Origin: Streptomyces camelliae
Lineage (GTDB): Bacteria; Actinomycetota; Actinomycetes; Streptomycetales; Streptomycetaceae
Direction: 5' to 3'
Length of the DNA stretch: 64,000 bases
Assembly: GCF_027625935.1 (NCBI RefSeq)
Contig: NZ_CP115300.1
Coordinates: 6,634,001-6,698,000, forward strand
The translations under genes and the position numbers were made by a program. The first letter of the stretch is position 1. The number at the start of each line of letters is the position of its first letter. The notes under the pieces were generated by a model, which saw only the letters and a program-made list of their open reading frames with translations, had not been told where the DNA came from and ran no database searches. Below are positions 8,223-17,197 of the stretch, piece by piece.

Positions 8223-9880
8223 GCACTAACGCGAACGACACGAACCCATCTGCCGCTGCCGCGGCGGGCCGCTCTCGCGGGAACGCCCCGGCCGGCGAGC
8301 GCGTCGCCGACTGGGTCGACGGCCGCCTGGGGATCTACTCCCTGGCCAAGAGCAACATGCGCAAGATCTTCCCCGACCACTGGTCGTTCATGTTGGGCGA
8401 AGTGTGCATGTACAGCTTCATCATCATCATCCTGACGGGTGTCTATCTGACGCTGTTCTTCCACCCGTCGATGAACGAGGTCGTGTACCACGGCTCGTAT
8501 GTCCCGCTCCAGGGACAGCTGATGTCCGAGGCGTTCAACTCGACCGTGCACATCTCCTTCGACGTGCGTGGTGGTCTGCTCATCCGGCAGATCCACCACT
8601 GGGCCGCGCTGATCTTCCTCGCGGGCATGTTCGTGCACATGATGCGCGTGTTCTTCACCGGCGCGTTCCGCAAGCCGCGTGAGATCAACTGGCTGTTCGG
8701 CTTCCTGCTGTTCGTCCTCGGCATGTTCACCGGCTTCACCGGTTACTCGCTCCCGGACGACCTGCTCTCCGGCACCGGTGTGCGCTTCACCGAGGGTGCG
8801 ATCCTGTCGATCCCGATCGTCGGCACGTACATCTCGATGTTCCTCTTCGGCGGCCAGTTCCCCGGTCACGACTTCGTCGCCCGGTTCTACTCGATCCACA
8901 TCCTGCTGCTGCCGGGCATCATGCTCGGCCTGATGGTGGCGCACCTGATCCTGGTCTTCTACCACAAGCACACGCAGTTCGCGGGCCCCGGAAAGAGCGA
9001 GAAGAACGTCGTCGGCATGCCGCTGCTGCCGGTGTACATGGCCAAGGCCGGAGGCTTCTTCTTCCTGGTCTTCGGTGTCATCGCGGCCATCGCGGCGGTC
9101 GCTCAGATCAACCCGATCTGGGCCATGGGCCCCTACCGTCCGGACCAGGTGTCCACCGGCGCCCAGCCCGACTGGTACATGGGCTTCGCCGAGGGTCTGA
9201 TCCGCTACATGCCGGGCTGGGAGATCAACTTCTGGGGTCACACGCTCGTCCTGGGCGTGTTCATCCCGCTGGTGCTCTTCGGTCTCGTCCTGGCGGCGAT
9301 CGCGGTCTACCCGTTCATCGAGTCCTGGGTCACCGGCGACAAGAGCGAGCACCACATCCTGGACCGCCCCCGCAACGCCCCGACCCGTACCGGCTTCGGT
9401 GTCGCCTGGGTGACGGTCTACATGATCGGCCTGGTCGGCGGTGGCAACGACCTGTGGGCCACCCACTTCCACCTGTCGATCAACGACGTCACCTGGTTCG
9501 TCCGGATCGGCTTCTTCGTCGGCCCGGTCATCGCGTTCATCGTCACCAAGCGGATCTGCATGGGTCTGCAGCGCCGGGACCGCGAGAAGGTGCTGCACGG
9601 TCGCGAGACCGGCATCATCAAGCGCCTGCCGCACGGTGAGTTCATCGAGGTGCACGAGCCGCTCAGCCAGGAGCAGCTGCACACCCTCACGGCTCACCAC
9701 CAGTACGAGCCGGCCCAGGTCGGCCCGGCGGTCGACGAGAACGGTGTCGAGCGCAAGATCCCGGCCTCGGAGAAGCTGCGGGTGAAGCTGTCCAGCGCCT
9801 ACTACGGCGAGGACAACCAGATCCCGAAGGCCACCGTCGAGGAATACAAGGAGATCACGAGCGGCCACGGCCACCACTGA
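8219..9880 (+). CDS. qcrB: Cytochrome bc1 complex cytochrome b subunit
   Basis: Cytochrome b subunit that holds both b hemes and the quinol sites. The 553 residues include the actinobacterial C-terminal extension. Axial histidines are seen in two pairs: His127 (in QIHHWA) and His140 (FVHMM), with His227 (SIHILLL) and His242 (VAHLIL). The PDWY-type quinol-site motif occurs in AQPDWYMGF. It ends the ctaE-qcrCAB unit and is followed by a hairpin. Confidence 0.97.
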   Translation: MSTNANDTNPSAAAAAGRSRGNAPAGERVADWVDGRLGIYSLAKSNMRKIFPDHWSFMLGEVCMYSFIIIILTGVYLTLFFHPSMNEVVYHGSYVPLQGQLMSEAFNSTVHISFDVRGGLLIRQIHHWAALIFLAGMFVHMMRVFFTGAFRKPREINWLFGFLLFVLGMFTGFTGYSLPDDLLSGTGVRFTEGAILSIPIVGTYISMFLFGGQFPGHDFVARFYSIHILLLPGIMLGLMVAHLILVFYHKHTQFAGPGKSEKNVVGMPLLPVYMAKAGGFFFLVFGVIAAIAAVAQINPIWAMGPYRPDQVSTGAQPDWYMGFAEGLIRYMPGWEINFWGHTLVLGVFIPLVLFGLVLAAIAVYPFIESWVTGDKSEHHILDRPRNAPTRTGFGVAWVTVYMIGLVGGGNDLWATHFHLSINDVTWFVRIGFFVGPVIAFIVTKRICMGLQRRDREKVLHGRETGIIKRLPHGEFIEVHEPLSQEQLHTLTAHHQYEPAQVGPAVDENGVERKIPASEKLRVKLSSAYYGEDNQIPKATVEEYKEITSGHGHH

Positions 9881-9903
9881 TCCACGCGTCGCCACGCCAC
9901 GCT

Positions 9904-9938
9904 GAAGGGCCCCGTCCGGCTTGCGGACGGGGCCCTTC
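9904..9938 (+). terminator. Terminator-like hairpin after qcrB
   Basis: GAAGGGCCCCGTCCG pairs perfectly with CGGACGGGGCCCTTC across GCTTG. There is no U tract, which is common for streptomycete terminators. Confidence 0.8.
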
Positions 9939-10007
9939 GCCGTGTGCCGGGGCCGATAGGCTGGGAACAGCCATTGGTTTTACCGGTACGACACCCCAGG
10001 AGCGGCT

Positions 10008-11072
10008 ATGAGCGCTGTGACCCCCGCTGGAGGCGACACCGCGGCGGGCCGCTCCTGGCCCGCCCTGCTGAACGGCCTGCTCGGCGGCCAGGACCTGTCC
10101 GCCGACGACACCGCGTGGGCGATGGACCGGATCATGCGCGGCGAGGCGACCGACGCGCAGATCGCCGGGTTCGCGGTGGCGCTGCGGGCCAAGGGCCAGA
10201 CGGTCGAGGAGATCACCGGTCTGGTCCGCACGATGTACGAGCACGCGAACGTGATCGAGGTGCCGGGCCGCACCGTCGACATCGTCGGCACCGGCGGTGA
10301 CGGGGCGAGGACGGTGAACATCTCCACGATGTCCTCGCTGGTCGTCGCCGGTACGGGCGCCAAGGTGGTCAAGCACGGCAACCGCGCCGCCTCCTCCGCC
10401 TCCGGGGCCTCCGACGTCCTGGAGAGGCTGGGCGTCAACCTCGACCTCACGCCCCGGCGGGTGGCCGAGGTCGCCGACGAGGCCGGCATCACCTTCTGTT
10501 TCGCGGTCAAGTTCCACCCGGCGCTGCGTCATGTGGGCGCCGCCCGCGGTCAGTTGGGCATCCGGACGGTGTTCAACCTGCTCGGTCCGCTGACCAACCC
10601 GGCGAAGGTGCGTTCCCAGGCGGTCGGCGTGGCCGTCGCGCGGGAGGCGCCGATCGTCGCGGGCGTGCTCGCGGAGCGCGGCAACTCCGCGCTGGTCTTC
10701 CGTGGCGACGACGGCCTGGACGAGCTGACGACCACGGCCACCTCCCATGTCTGGGTCGTCAGGGACGGTAAGGTCACCGAGGAGGTCTTCGACCCGCGCG
10801 AGGCGGGCATCGACCTCGTCCCCCTGGAGGCCCTGCGCGGCGGCGACCCGGCCCACAACGCGGAGGTGGCCCGCCGCCTCCTCGACGGCGAGCGGGGCCC
10901 GGTCCGGGACGCCGTGCTGCTGAACTCGGCGGCGGCCCTGGTCGCCCTGAACCCGGTGGACGCCTCGCTGACCGAACAGATCCGGGCCGGCATGGCCCAG
11001 GCCGCCGAGTCGATCGACTCGGGTGCGGCGAAGCAGGCGCTGGAGCGGTGGGTGGCCGCCACGAATCGCTAG
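10008..11072 (+). CDS. trpD: Anthranilate phosphoribosyltransferase
   Basis: Transfers phosphoribosyl from PRPP to anthranilate, the second step from chorismate to tryptophan. The 354-residue protein has the family motifs [14 protein letters not shown] (about 95-108, PRPP/Mg site) and [18 protein letters not shown] (about 123-140). The ATG at 10008 follows AGGAGCGG. A -10-like TAGGCT lies at 9957-9962. It stands alone here; the anthranilate synthase gene is some 28 kb to the right, so trp genes are dispersed. No attenuator is visible ahead of it. Confidence 0.96.
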   Translation: MSAVTPAGGDTAAGRSWPALLNGLLGGQDLSADDTAWAMDRIMRGEATDAQIAGFAVALRAKGQTVEEITGLVRTMYEHANVIEVPGRTVDIVGTGGDGARTVNISTMSSLVVAGTGAKVVKHGNRAASSASGASDVLERLGVNLDLTPRRVAEVADEAGITFCFAVKFHPALRHVGAARGQLGIRTVFNLLGPLTNPAKVRSQAVGVAVAREAPIVAGVLAERGNSALVFRGDDGLDELTTTATSHVWVVRDGKVTEEVFDPREAGIDLVPLEALRGGDPAHNAEVARRLLDGERGPVRDAVLLNSAAALVALNPVDASLTEQIRAGMAQAAESIDSGAAKQALERWVAATNR

Positions 11073-11211
11073 CCGGCCACACATGGGTGACGGCGAGTTC
11101 GGCACCGCCGGACCGCGCCGTCGTGGCTGATCGCCGTCGCGGCGGAGAAACGTGCCCGGCATACGGACACGACTTGCGTGACGGTGATCAGCTCGGCTAG
11201 CTTCCTGATCA

Positions 11212-11325
11212 GGTCATGAGTGACAGCCTTCAGGCCCCGGCCGGCTGTCCGGCAACCCTCCGTCCGTGGCGGGGTGCCCCGGGTGAAGACCAGGTCGTAG
11301 GCAGAGAGGTCTACGGCAAGCGCGG
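11212..11325 (+). ncRNA. SAM-IV-type S-adenosylmethionine riboswitch
   Basis: The core (11212-11291) opens with GGTCATGAGTG and closes with GGGTGAAGACC, forming P1. Inside are the SAM-family conserved pieces CCGGCAACCCTCC and GGGGTGCCCCGGG. A downstream hairpin, CGTAG (11296-11300) with CTACG (11311-11315), fits the extra 3' stem of the SAM-IV class, known from Actinomycetales upstream of sulfur genes. The next full gene is the cysteine desulfurase-like protein at 11470. SAM binding would be expected to lower expression. From 11073 to 11211 nothing else is seen. Confidence 0.85.
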
Positions 11326-11348
11326 ACCCCTCGATCAGCCAGGGGTCC
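11324..11348 (+). promoter_or_regulatory. Hairpin just after the SAM-IV aptamer
   Basis: GGACCCCT (11324-11331) pairs with AGGGGTCC (11341-11348) across a 9-base loop. It may be part of the riboswitch expression platform. No U tract follows, and the ribosome site of a short ORF begins 11 bases later, so control could act on translation. Confidence 0.5.
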
Positions 11349-11368
11349 TGGTCGTCGAGGAGCCTTCC

Positions 11369-11389
11369 GTGAGCAAGCGAATGCGATAG
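11369..11389 (+). CDS. Short upstream ORF (six codons) between riboswitch and coding gene
   Basis: GTG AGC AAG CGA ATG CGA TAG encodes MSKRMR. A GAGGAG-type ribosome site at 11357-11362 sits 6 bases before the GTG. It lies between the aptamer hairpin and the start at 11470. It carries no cysteine codons but has two CGA codons, rare in this genome, before the stop. It could be a leader peptide or a chance ORF. Confidence 0.4.
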   Translation: MSKRMR

Positions 11390-11469
11390 GGCCGCAGAGC
11401 CCCGCCTCCGCACACCCTTTTCTCTTCTCCGTACGCCGTCTCGCCGTACGTTCTCACGGGAGTTCCCCC

Positions 11470-12846
11470 ATGTCTGTCTTCACCGCTGCCGCCGACCAGT
11501 CCGTCTGCTCCCCGTTGCCCGTTCTGGGCCGGGATGTCACGGTCCCGCTCGTCACCGGTGGCGAGGTCACCTACGCGGCCCTCGACTACGCGGCCAGCGC
11601 CCCCGCCCTCCAGCGCGTCTGGGACGACGTCGCCGCCTACGCGCCGTACTACGGCAGCGTCCACCGCGGTGCCGGCTACCTCTCGCAGCTCTCCACCGAC
11701 CTGTTCGAGAACGCCCGCCGGACGGTCGCCGAGTTCCTCGGCTGCCGCGCCGACGACCAGGTGGTCTTCACCCGCTCCACGACCGACTCCCTGAACCTGC
11801 TGGCCCGGGCGATCCCGGCCGGCTGCGAGGTCTTCGTCTTCGAGACCGAGCACCACGCCTCCCTGCTGCCCTGGCAGGACGCGAACGTCACCTACCTCGA
11901 CGCCCCGCGCACCCCGCGGCAGGCCGTGGAGACCCTGGAGCGGGCCCTCGCCGACCGCACTGCATCTGTTCAAGCGGGGCACGGCCCGGCCCTGGTCTGC
12001 GTCACCGGCGCCTCCAATGTCACCGGCGAGCTGTGGCCGGTGCGCGAGCTGACCGCCGCCGCGCACGCCCACGGCGCCCGGATCGTCCTGGACGCCGCCC
12101 AGCTCGCCCCGCACCACCCGGTGGACGTCCGCGACCTGGACGTCGACTGGGTCGCCTTCTCCGGGCACAAGCTGTACGCCCCCTTCGGCTCCGGAGTCCT
12201 CGCGGGCCGCGCCGACTGGCTGCGCGCGGCCGAGCCGTACCTCGCGGGCGGCGGCGCCAGCCGCAAGGTGACCCGGCGCCCGGACGGGGGAGTCGCCGTG
12301 GAGTGGCACGAGAGCGCCGCCCGGCACGAGGCGGGCTCGCCGAACGTCATCGGCGCCTACTCCATCGCGTCGGCCTGCAAGGCGCTCACCGAGGCCGGCT
12401 GGGACACCCTGGTCGCCCGCGAGCAGTACCTGATCGGCAAGGTCCGGGCGGGTCTGGCCGAGGTCCCGCAGGTGAAGGTGCTGTCGCTGTTCGGGGACGA
12501 CGCCCCGCGCGTCGGCGTGATCTCCTTCGTGGTGGAGGGCTGGAACAGCTCCCACTTCGCCGCCGCGCTCTCCGCCGAGTACGGCATCGGCGTCCGCGAC
12601 GGCCTCTTCTGCGCCCACCCCCTGGTCCGCACGCTGCTCGGCAGCGACCCGCAGACCCAGGGCGAGTGCGGCGCCCCCGAGGCGGCGCCGGGGGAGAAGT
12701 CCCTCAACGCCATCCGCGTGAGCTTCGGCGCGGGCACCCCCGACGAGCACGTGGACCGCTTCGTGACCGCGGTGCGGGAACTGGTGACCGAGGGCGCCAA
12801 GTGGACGTACCGCACGGAGGACGGCCGCTGCGTCCCGGCGGTGTGA
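11470..12846 (+). CDS. Cysteine desulfurase-like class V aminotransferase
   Basis: A PLP enzyme of the NifS/CsdA fold, 458 residues, expected to act on cysteine or a related sulfur substrate. Motifs: LDYAASAPAL near 38, VVFTRSTTDSLN near 98, FETEHHASLLPW near 120, and FSGHKLYAPFGSGVL with the PLP lysine Lys234. ATG at 11470 follows GGGAG by 7 bases. The SAM-IV riboswitch upstream indicates a place in sulfur or methionine metabolism. A second gene of this superfamily starts the window. Whether it is a true desulfurase cannot be settled: the sequence near the C-terminal third has candidate cysteines (FCAHPL, GECGAPE), but the catalytic loop is not certain. Confidence 0.88.
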   Translation: MSVFTAAADQSVCSPLPVLGRDVTVPLVTGGEVTYAALDYAASAPALQRVWDDVAAYAPYYGSVHRGAGYLSQLSTDLFENARRTVAEFLGCRADDQVVFTRSTTDSLNLLARAIPAGCEVFVFETEHHASLLPWQDANVTYLDAPRTPRQAVETLERALADRTASVQAGHGPALVCVTGASNVTGELWPVRELTAAAHAHGARIVLDAAQLAPHHPVDVRDLDVDWVAFSGHKLYAPFGSGVLAGRADWLRAAEPYLAGGGASRKVTRRPDGGVAVEWHESAARHEAGSPNVIGAYSIASACKALTEAGWDTLVAREQYLIGKVRAGLAEVPQVKVLSLFGDDAPRVGVISFVVEGWNSSHFAAALSAEYGIGVRDGLFCAHPLVRTLLGSDPQTQGECGAPEAAPGEKSLNAIRVSFGAGTPDEHVDRFVTAVRELVTEGAKWTYRTEDGRCVPAV

Positions 12847-12882
12847 GGGACTGAACCCCCGTTCGAGGCGGCTTTCAGCCGA

Positions 12883-13164
12883 TCAGGAGTCCAGCCCGAT
12901 CGCGAAGGCCGCCTCAAGGTCGTGCTGCGAGTACGTCCGGAACGCCACATGTGTGTCCGTGGCCTCCACGCCGGGGATCTTGCTGATCCGGCCGGGGATG
13001 ACGTCCGCCAGGTCCTCGTGCCGGCGGACCCGGACCATCGCGATCAGGTCATAGGTGCCCGTGACGGAGAAAACCTCGCTCACCGACTCCAGCGAAGCGA
13101 TCTGCTCCGCGATCTCGGGGATCCGGTCCACGCTGGTCTTGATGAGGACGATCGCGGTGATCAC
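12883..13164 (-). CDS. Lrp/AsnC-type RAM-domain protein
   Basis: A 93-residue protein made only of the RAM (ligand-binding) domain of Lrp/AsnC regulators, with no helix-turn-helix. It shows the fold sequence ITAIVLIKTSVDRIPE, VSEVFSVTGTYDLIAMV and TDTHVAFRTY. GTG at 13164 is preferred over a longer start at 13203 because the family begins at this point and GGGAG lies upstream. The start overlaps the rhomboid gene stop by 4 bases, so the two form an operon. Such stand-alone RAM proteins may bind amino acids or modulate full-length Lrp proteins; the ligand is unknown. Confidence 0.85.
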   Translation of the reverse strand: MITAIVLIKTSVDRIPEIAEQIASLESVSEVFSVTGTYDLIAMVRVRRHEDLADVIPGRISKIPGVEATDTHVAFRTYSQHDLEAAFAIGLDS

Positions 13165-13904
13165 GGCTGGTTCTCTCCCTCGGGTGCCGGAGCTGCGGTG
13201 CACTTCACTCTAGTCCCACGCCCGTAACGCACCCACGCGTAGAGGAACCCCAGACCGAACCCCACCAGATGCGCCAGATACGCCACCCCGGGTCCGTCGG
13301 ACGCCTGCTCGGCCGCCGCCCACTGCACCGCCGCCCAGAACGGCAGTACGACCCATGCGGGGAACCGCAGCGGCAGGAAGAGCAGGAACGGCAGAAGGCT
13401 GGTCACCCGGGCCCGGGGGAAGAGATACAGAAAGGCACCGAGGACCGCCGAGATCGCCCCGGAGGCACCCACCAGCGACTGCTCGGAGCCGGCGTTGGCG
13501 ACCGCGTACCCCAGCAGGGCCAGGTAGCCGCAGCCGGTGTAGAAGAGCGTGAACTCGACGCGGCCCATGCGTTCCTCGGTCATCGCCCCGAAGACGAAGA
13601 GGAAGAGCATGTTGCCGAGCAGATGGACCCAGCTGCCGTGCACGAACAGGGCCGTGGCAGGCGTGAGGGCCTCGCGGGCCGGCCTGTGGAACAGCTCGGC
13701 CGGCACCACGCCCCAGTGCCGGAAGTAGGCCCGCTGCGCGGCCGCGAGGGCGTCCCCGGAGCCGTAGGCCGGGGTGAGTCCGGAGGCCGGGCCGAGGACG
13801 AAGAGCAGACAGCACAGGGCGATGAGGCCGTAGGTGAGGGGCGCCGAGGTGCTCCGCACCGCTCTGAGGGTCCGGCCGGCCGCGGTGCTCCACTCGCTGA
13901 TCAT
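13161..13904 (-). CDS. Rhomboid family intramembrane serine protease
   Basis: A 247-residue membrane protein with about six spans. Catalytic parts are visible: HGSWVHLLGNM near 90 (loop and oxyanion region), the nucleophile Ser148 in GASGAIS, and His212 in AHLVGFGLG. The family cuts single transmembrane helices inside the bilayer. ATG at 13904 begins MISEWSTAAG, which lacks a signal peptide. Its 3' end overlaps the RAM-protein start. It is divergent from the zinc-ribbon gene at 14058. Substrate unknown. Confidence 0.9.
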   Translation of the reverse strand: MISEWSTAAGRTLRAVRSTSAPLTYGLIALCCLLFVLGPASGLTPAYGSGDALAAAQRAYFRHWGVVPAELFHRPAREALTPATALFVHGSWVHLLGNMLFLFVFGAMTEERMGRVEFTLFYTGCGYLALLGYAVANAGSEQSLVGASGAISAVLGAFLYLFPRARVTSLLPFLLFLPLRFPAWVVLPFWAAVQWAAAEQASDGPGVAYLAHLVGFGLGFLYAWVRYGRGTRVKCTAAPAPEGENQP

Positions 13905-14057
13905 GAATACAGAGCATGACGTAACGGGACGCATGCCAACAGACCGCCTCGCCGTCATGGACGGACGGGCGGCGAGTACCCGCCAGGCCGTAGGGTTACG
14001 AGCCACACGCGTCGGCCGACGGCGCGGACAGAGACGAGAAGGAAGCGGACTGCCACG

Positions 14058-14297
14058 ATGACGGTTCCCCTGCCGACCGCGACCACCCGGTGGCGCTGCA
14101 CTCTGTGCGGCAACCTGACCCGGTTCGACGTGACCCGTTCGTCGAAGGTCGTCGAGTACGTCCACCTCGATCTGGCCGGAGAGCCCACGGTGGAGGAGCG
14201 CGAGGTGGTCAGTGAGACCATCGAATCGGTGCGCTGCCGCTGGTGCAACGCGGTGGACCAGGTGGAACTCGTGGACAGGCCGGGCGCCGACTCCTGA
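14058..14297 (+). CDS. Small zinc-ribbon-like protein of unknown function
   Basis: A 79-residue protein with two CXXC pairs, Cys14/Cys17 (CTLC) and Cys60/Cys63 (CRWC), which together look like a zinc-ribbon site. Between them is a charged strand-rich segment. I do not recognise a named family beyond conserved actinobacterial hypotheticals. ATG at 14058 has GAAGGAAG upstream. It is followed 42 bases later by the NYN-domain nuclease gene, so both may be expressed together and act on nucleic acid; that is inference. Confidence 0.8.
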   Translation: MTVPLPTATTRWRCTLCGNLTRFDVTRSSKVVEYVHLDLAGEPTVEEREVVSETIESVRCRWCNAVDQVELVDRPGADS

Positions 14298-14338
14298 GCG
14301 GAGCGGTCCCGAAGAAGTGGACTAGTGGGGTGTGACGG

Positions 14339-15682
14339 ATGGTGGAGACCGCAGGCGGGGGGCCGGGCGACGGCACCGCTGAGGTGCTTGACCGTCCGCT
14401 GCCCGACGGTGTGCGCCGCCGGGTCGTGCAGATCGTCTCGGACGGCTTCGGCGGGCTGACCGTGTCCGAACTGCCCGCCCAGTTGCGGCAGTACGCCCGG
14501 TTCACCCCCAGTCGCCGGGCGAAGTTCGCCGGGAACGCGATGGCGGCGGCGCTGGAGACCGATCCGCTGTTCCGGCAGCGGATCGGGGAGAAGCTCAGAG
14601 AGGCGCAGCCGGAACTGACCGGCGCCCTCGACTCCGGTTCCCCGCCCCCGGCCGCGGACCCGCTCGACGTGGCGGCCGCGGCCTACGTACTGCGCCCGGC
14701 GGGCTGGGTGAAGCTGGTCGCCGCGGCCGGCGAGGAGGCCCAGCGCGCGGACGCCGAGCGGGCCGACGAGGAGAGCCGGGCCGAGCTGGAGCGGCTGCGC
14801 GCCGAGCTGGCCCAGGCCCGTGAGCACACCCGCGCCGAGACCGAACGGCTGCGCGCGGAGCTGGAGTCGGCGCGCAGGGAAGCGGAATCGCTGCACCGTA
14901 AGCTCCGTGCCGCCCTCAGCGACGTCAAGCGGGGAGAGGCCGCGCTGCGCAAGGCCCAGGGCGAGATGGACGCCGTACGGGCCGAGGCGCAGGCGCAGGT
15001 GTCGTCCGCCGAGAGCGAGTCCCGCCGGCTCAAGTCCCGGCTCGGTGAGGCCGAGGCGGCGCTGGAGGCCACCCGCCGCGCCGCCCGCGAGGGCCGCAGC
15101 GTGGAGGACATGCGGGTACGGCTGCTGCTGGACACCCTGCTGGACGCCACCCAGGGCCTGCGGCGCGAGCTGGCCCTGCCGCCGGTGTCCGTGCGGCCGG
15201 CGGAGACCGTGGACGCCGTCGAGCCGGGCCGGATGACCCCGAAGGACATCGCGGCGCGCGCCCTGTCCGAGCACGATCCGGCCATCCTCGACCAGCTGCT
15301 CGCGCTGCCGCAGGCACATCTGGTGGTCGACGGCTACAACGTCACCAAGACCGGCTATCCGCAGATGCCGCTGGAGAAGCAGCGTCTGAGGCTGCTCGGC
15401 CAGCTCTCGGCGCTCGCCGCGCAGACCGGCGCCGAGGTGACCTGTGTCTTCGACGGCGCCGAACTGGCCGCGCCGGTGCTGCTCGCGCCGCCGCGCGGGG
15501 TGCGGGTGCTGTTCTCCAAGCCGGGGGTCACGGCCGACGAGCTGATCCGCCAGCTGGTGCGCGCGGAGCCGCCGGGCCGTCCGGTCATCGTCGCCTCCAC
15601 CGACCGTGAGGTGGCCGACGGGGTCGCCAGGGCGGGTGCCCGTCCCGTCGCCTCTGCGGTGCTTCTCAAGCGACTGTCCTGA
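14339..15682 (+). CDS. Coiled-coil protein with C-terminal NYN (PIN-like) nuclease domain
   Basis: A 447-residue protein. The N-terminal 120 residues are an unassigned domain; a long charged heptad-like coiled coil covers about 140-270; the C-terminal part from about 325 is a NYN/YacP-type domain. Nuclease-type acidic residues are seen in LVVDGYNV (Asp331), CVFDGAEL, and IVASTDREVADG. Such proteins are predicted RNases acting on rRNA or tRNA. ATG at 14339 lacks a strong ribosome site. A small hairpin follows the stop. Confidence 0.9.
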   Translation: MVETAGGGPGDGTAEVLDRPLPDGVRRRVVQIVSDGFGGLTVSELPAQLRQYARFTPSRRAKFAGNAMAAALETDPLFRQRIGEKLREAQPELTGALDSGSPPPAADPLDVAAAAYVLRPAGWVKLVAAAGEEAQRADAERADEESRAELERLRAELAQAREHTRAETERLRAELESARREAESLHRKLRAALSDVKRGEAALRKAQGEMDAVRAEAQAQVSSAESESRRLKSRLGEAEAALEATRRAAREGRSVEDMRVRLLLDTLLDATQGLRRELALPPVSVRPAETVDAVEPGRMTPKDIAARALSEHDPAILDQLLALPQAHLVVDGYNVTKTGYPQMPLEKQRLRLLGQLSALAAQTGAEVTCVFDGAELAAPVLLAPPRGVRVLFSKPGVTADELIRQLVRAEPPGRPVIVASTDREVADGVARAGARPVASAVLLKRLS

Positions 15683-15691
15683 AGGCCCAAC

Positions 15692-15710
15692 GGGCATATG
15701 CAATGCCCGA
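15692..15710 (+). terminator. Short hairpin after the NYN gene
   Basis: CGGGCAT and ATGCCCG pair across ATGCA. No U tract. A weak terminator candidate. Confidence 0.45.
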
Positions 15711-15811
15711 ATTGGCCGTATCGTCACGCAACGTAGTGTCGATCGCGGATCACTGCATGTGAGTTCTGTGCAAAGAATGCATTGCGTGATGGGATTTTCT
15801 GGTGTGAGGAT

Positions 15812-15841
15812 TTGAACTGATCACAACTGGGTCACTAAGGT
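15812..15841 (+). promoter_or_regulatory. Vegetative-type promoter for the first NlpC/P60 gene
   Basis: TTGAAC (15812-15817) and TAAGGT (15836-15841) are 18 bases apart, a good fit for the major sigma factor. CTGATCAC (15817-15824) and GTGATCAG (15864-15871) flank the -10 as inverted copies. Confidence 0.65.
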
Positions 15842-15902
15842 CTGGGCTCGAACCTCCGAACGGGTGATCAGTCACTCACTCACACGAAGGAGTTCGTCCC
15901 TC

Positions 15903-16937
15903 GTGGCGTCCCACCGTCGACCCAAGCAGCAGAGTCGCGCCCGCGTGACCGTGCTGACCACCGCAGCAGCCGCCGCTGTCGTGCTGAGCGCGAACGCCGC
16001 CAACGCCGCGCCGAGCCAGAAGCTCAGCAAGGACCAGGTCAAGGCCAAGGTCGACGACCTCTACTCGCAGGCCGAGCAGGCCACCGAGAAGTTCGACGGG
16101 GCGCAGGCCAAGCAGCAGAAGCTGCAGAAGGAAATCTCCACCATCCAGGACAACGTCGCCCGAGGCCAGCAGGACCTCAACAAGCTGCGCGACAGCCTGG
16201 GTTCGCTGGCCACGTCGCAGTACCGCACCGGCGGCATCGACCCCTCGGTCCAGCTGTTCCTGTCCTCCAACCCGGACGACTTCCTCGACAAGGCCTCCAC
16301 GCTGGACCAGCTGAGCGCCCAGCAGGTCGACGCGCTGAAGAAGATCCAGGACAAACAGCGCGAACTGGCCCAGGAGCGCGCGGAGGCCCAGGCGAAGCTC
16401 AAGGACCTCTCCGCCACGCGCGCACAGCTGGCGCAGAACAAGAAGGACGTCCAGGGCAAGCTCGCCGACGCGCAGAAGCTGCTCAACACCCTGACCGCCA
16501 AGGAGAAGGCGGACCTGGCCGCCCAGCAGGCGCGCGCCGACCGCTCCTCCAGCTCGCGCGTCGACCTCGGCAACAGCACCCCGGCCTCCGGCCGCGCCGG
16601 TGCCGCCTTCGCCGCCGCCCAGAGCGTGATCGGCTCGCCGTACGTCTACGGCGCCTCCGGCCCCTCCTCCTTCGACTGCTCGGGCCTGACCTCCTGGGCC
16701 TACGCCCAGGCCGGTGTCTCCATCCCGCGCACCTCGCAGGAGCAGGCGACCATCGGCACCCGGATCAACTCCATCAACGACCTGCAGGTCGGCGACCTGG
16801 TCTTCTTCTACGGCGACATCCACCACGTCGGCCTCTACGCCGGCAACGGCCAGGTGCTGCACGCCCCGCACACCGGCGCCGTGGTCCGCTACGAAGCCAT
16901 CTCCGACATGCCGTTCCAGTTCGGCGTCCGGGTCTGA
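15903..16937 (+). CDS. Secreted NlpC/P60 cell-wall endopeptidase (first of two)
   Basis: A secreted peptidoglycan hydrolase expected to cut stem peptides. GTG at 15903 follows AAGGAG; 344 residues. A signal peptide ends near residue 36 (ANAANAA/PSQ). A long coiled coil (about 45-220) with repeated QQ/KL heptads is followed by the NlpC/P60 domain. Catalytic Cys259 is in FDCSGL, with histidines in HHVGLY (His308) and LHAPHTG. The coiled coil may bind the divisome or keep the enzyme inactive, as in RipA-like proteins. The next gene is a paralogue in the same layout. Confidence 0.94.
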   Translation: MASHRRPKQQSRARVTVLTTAAAAAVVLSANAANAAPSQKLSKDQVKAKVDDLYSQAEQATEKFDGAQAKQQKLQKEISTIQDNVARGQQDLNKLRDSLGSLATSQYRTGGIDPSVQLFLSSNPDDFLDKASTLDQLSAQQVDALKKIQDKQRELAQERAEAQAKLKDLSATRAQLAQNKKDVQGKLADAQKLLNTLTAKEKADLAAQQARADRSSSSRVDLGNSTPASGRAGAAFAAAQSVIGSPYVYGASGPSSFDCSGLTSWAYAQAGVSIPRTSQEQATIGTRINSINDLQVGDLVFFYGDIHHVGLYAGNGQVLHAPHTGAVVRYEAISDMPFQFGVRV

Positions 16938-17197
16938 CCCCACCGGTAGGACCCCCGCGGACCACGCGCGAAACGCGGACACGGGGCGCCCGAACGGGCG
17001 AATCCCGGGAACCGGAACTGACGCCACGCCCCGCCGATGACCTGCGTCAGCGGCGGGGCGTCACTGTGTGTTGCCGTCACGGTCTTTGGTCCGGGCCCTC
17101 GCGGACGGCTACTGTCTGGCCCGCTCCCCCGGCGCCGGGGCCTCCCCGTCCCCAGGCGCCGGGGGAGCGGTATCTGTCCGCCAGCAGAAGGACCGCC

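Noticed and set aside
8159..9895. Long minus-strand reading frame opposite qcrB
   Set aside because: It exists because of high GC codon bias on the plus strand; its product is charge-rich with no family signs, while qcrB is certain.
11069..11413. Minus-strand ORF opposite the SAM-IV riboswitch
   Set aside because: The conserved riboswitch on the plus strand explains the sequence; the protein has no family features.
15683..15902. Possible c-di-AMP riboswitch ahead of the NlpC/P60 gene, as known for some wall hydrolases
   Set aside because: The conserved ydaO-type segments are not present; a plain promoter explains the region.
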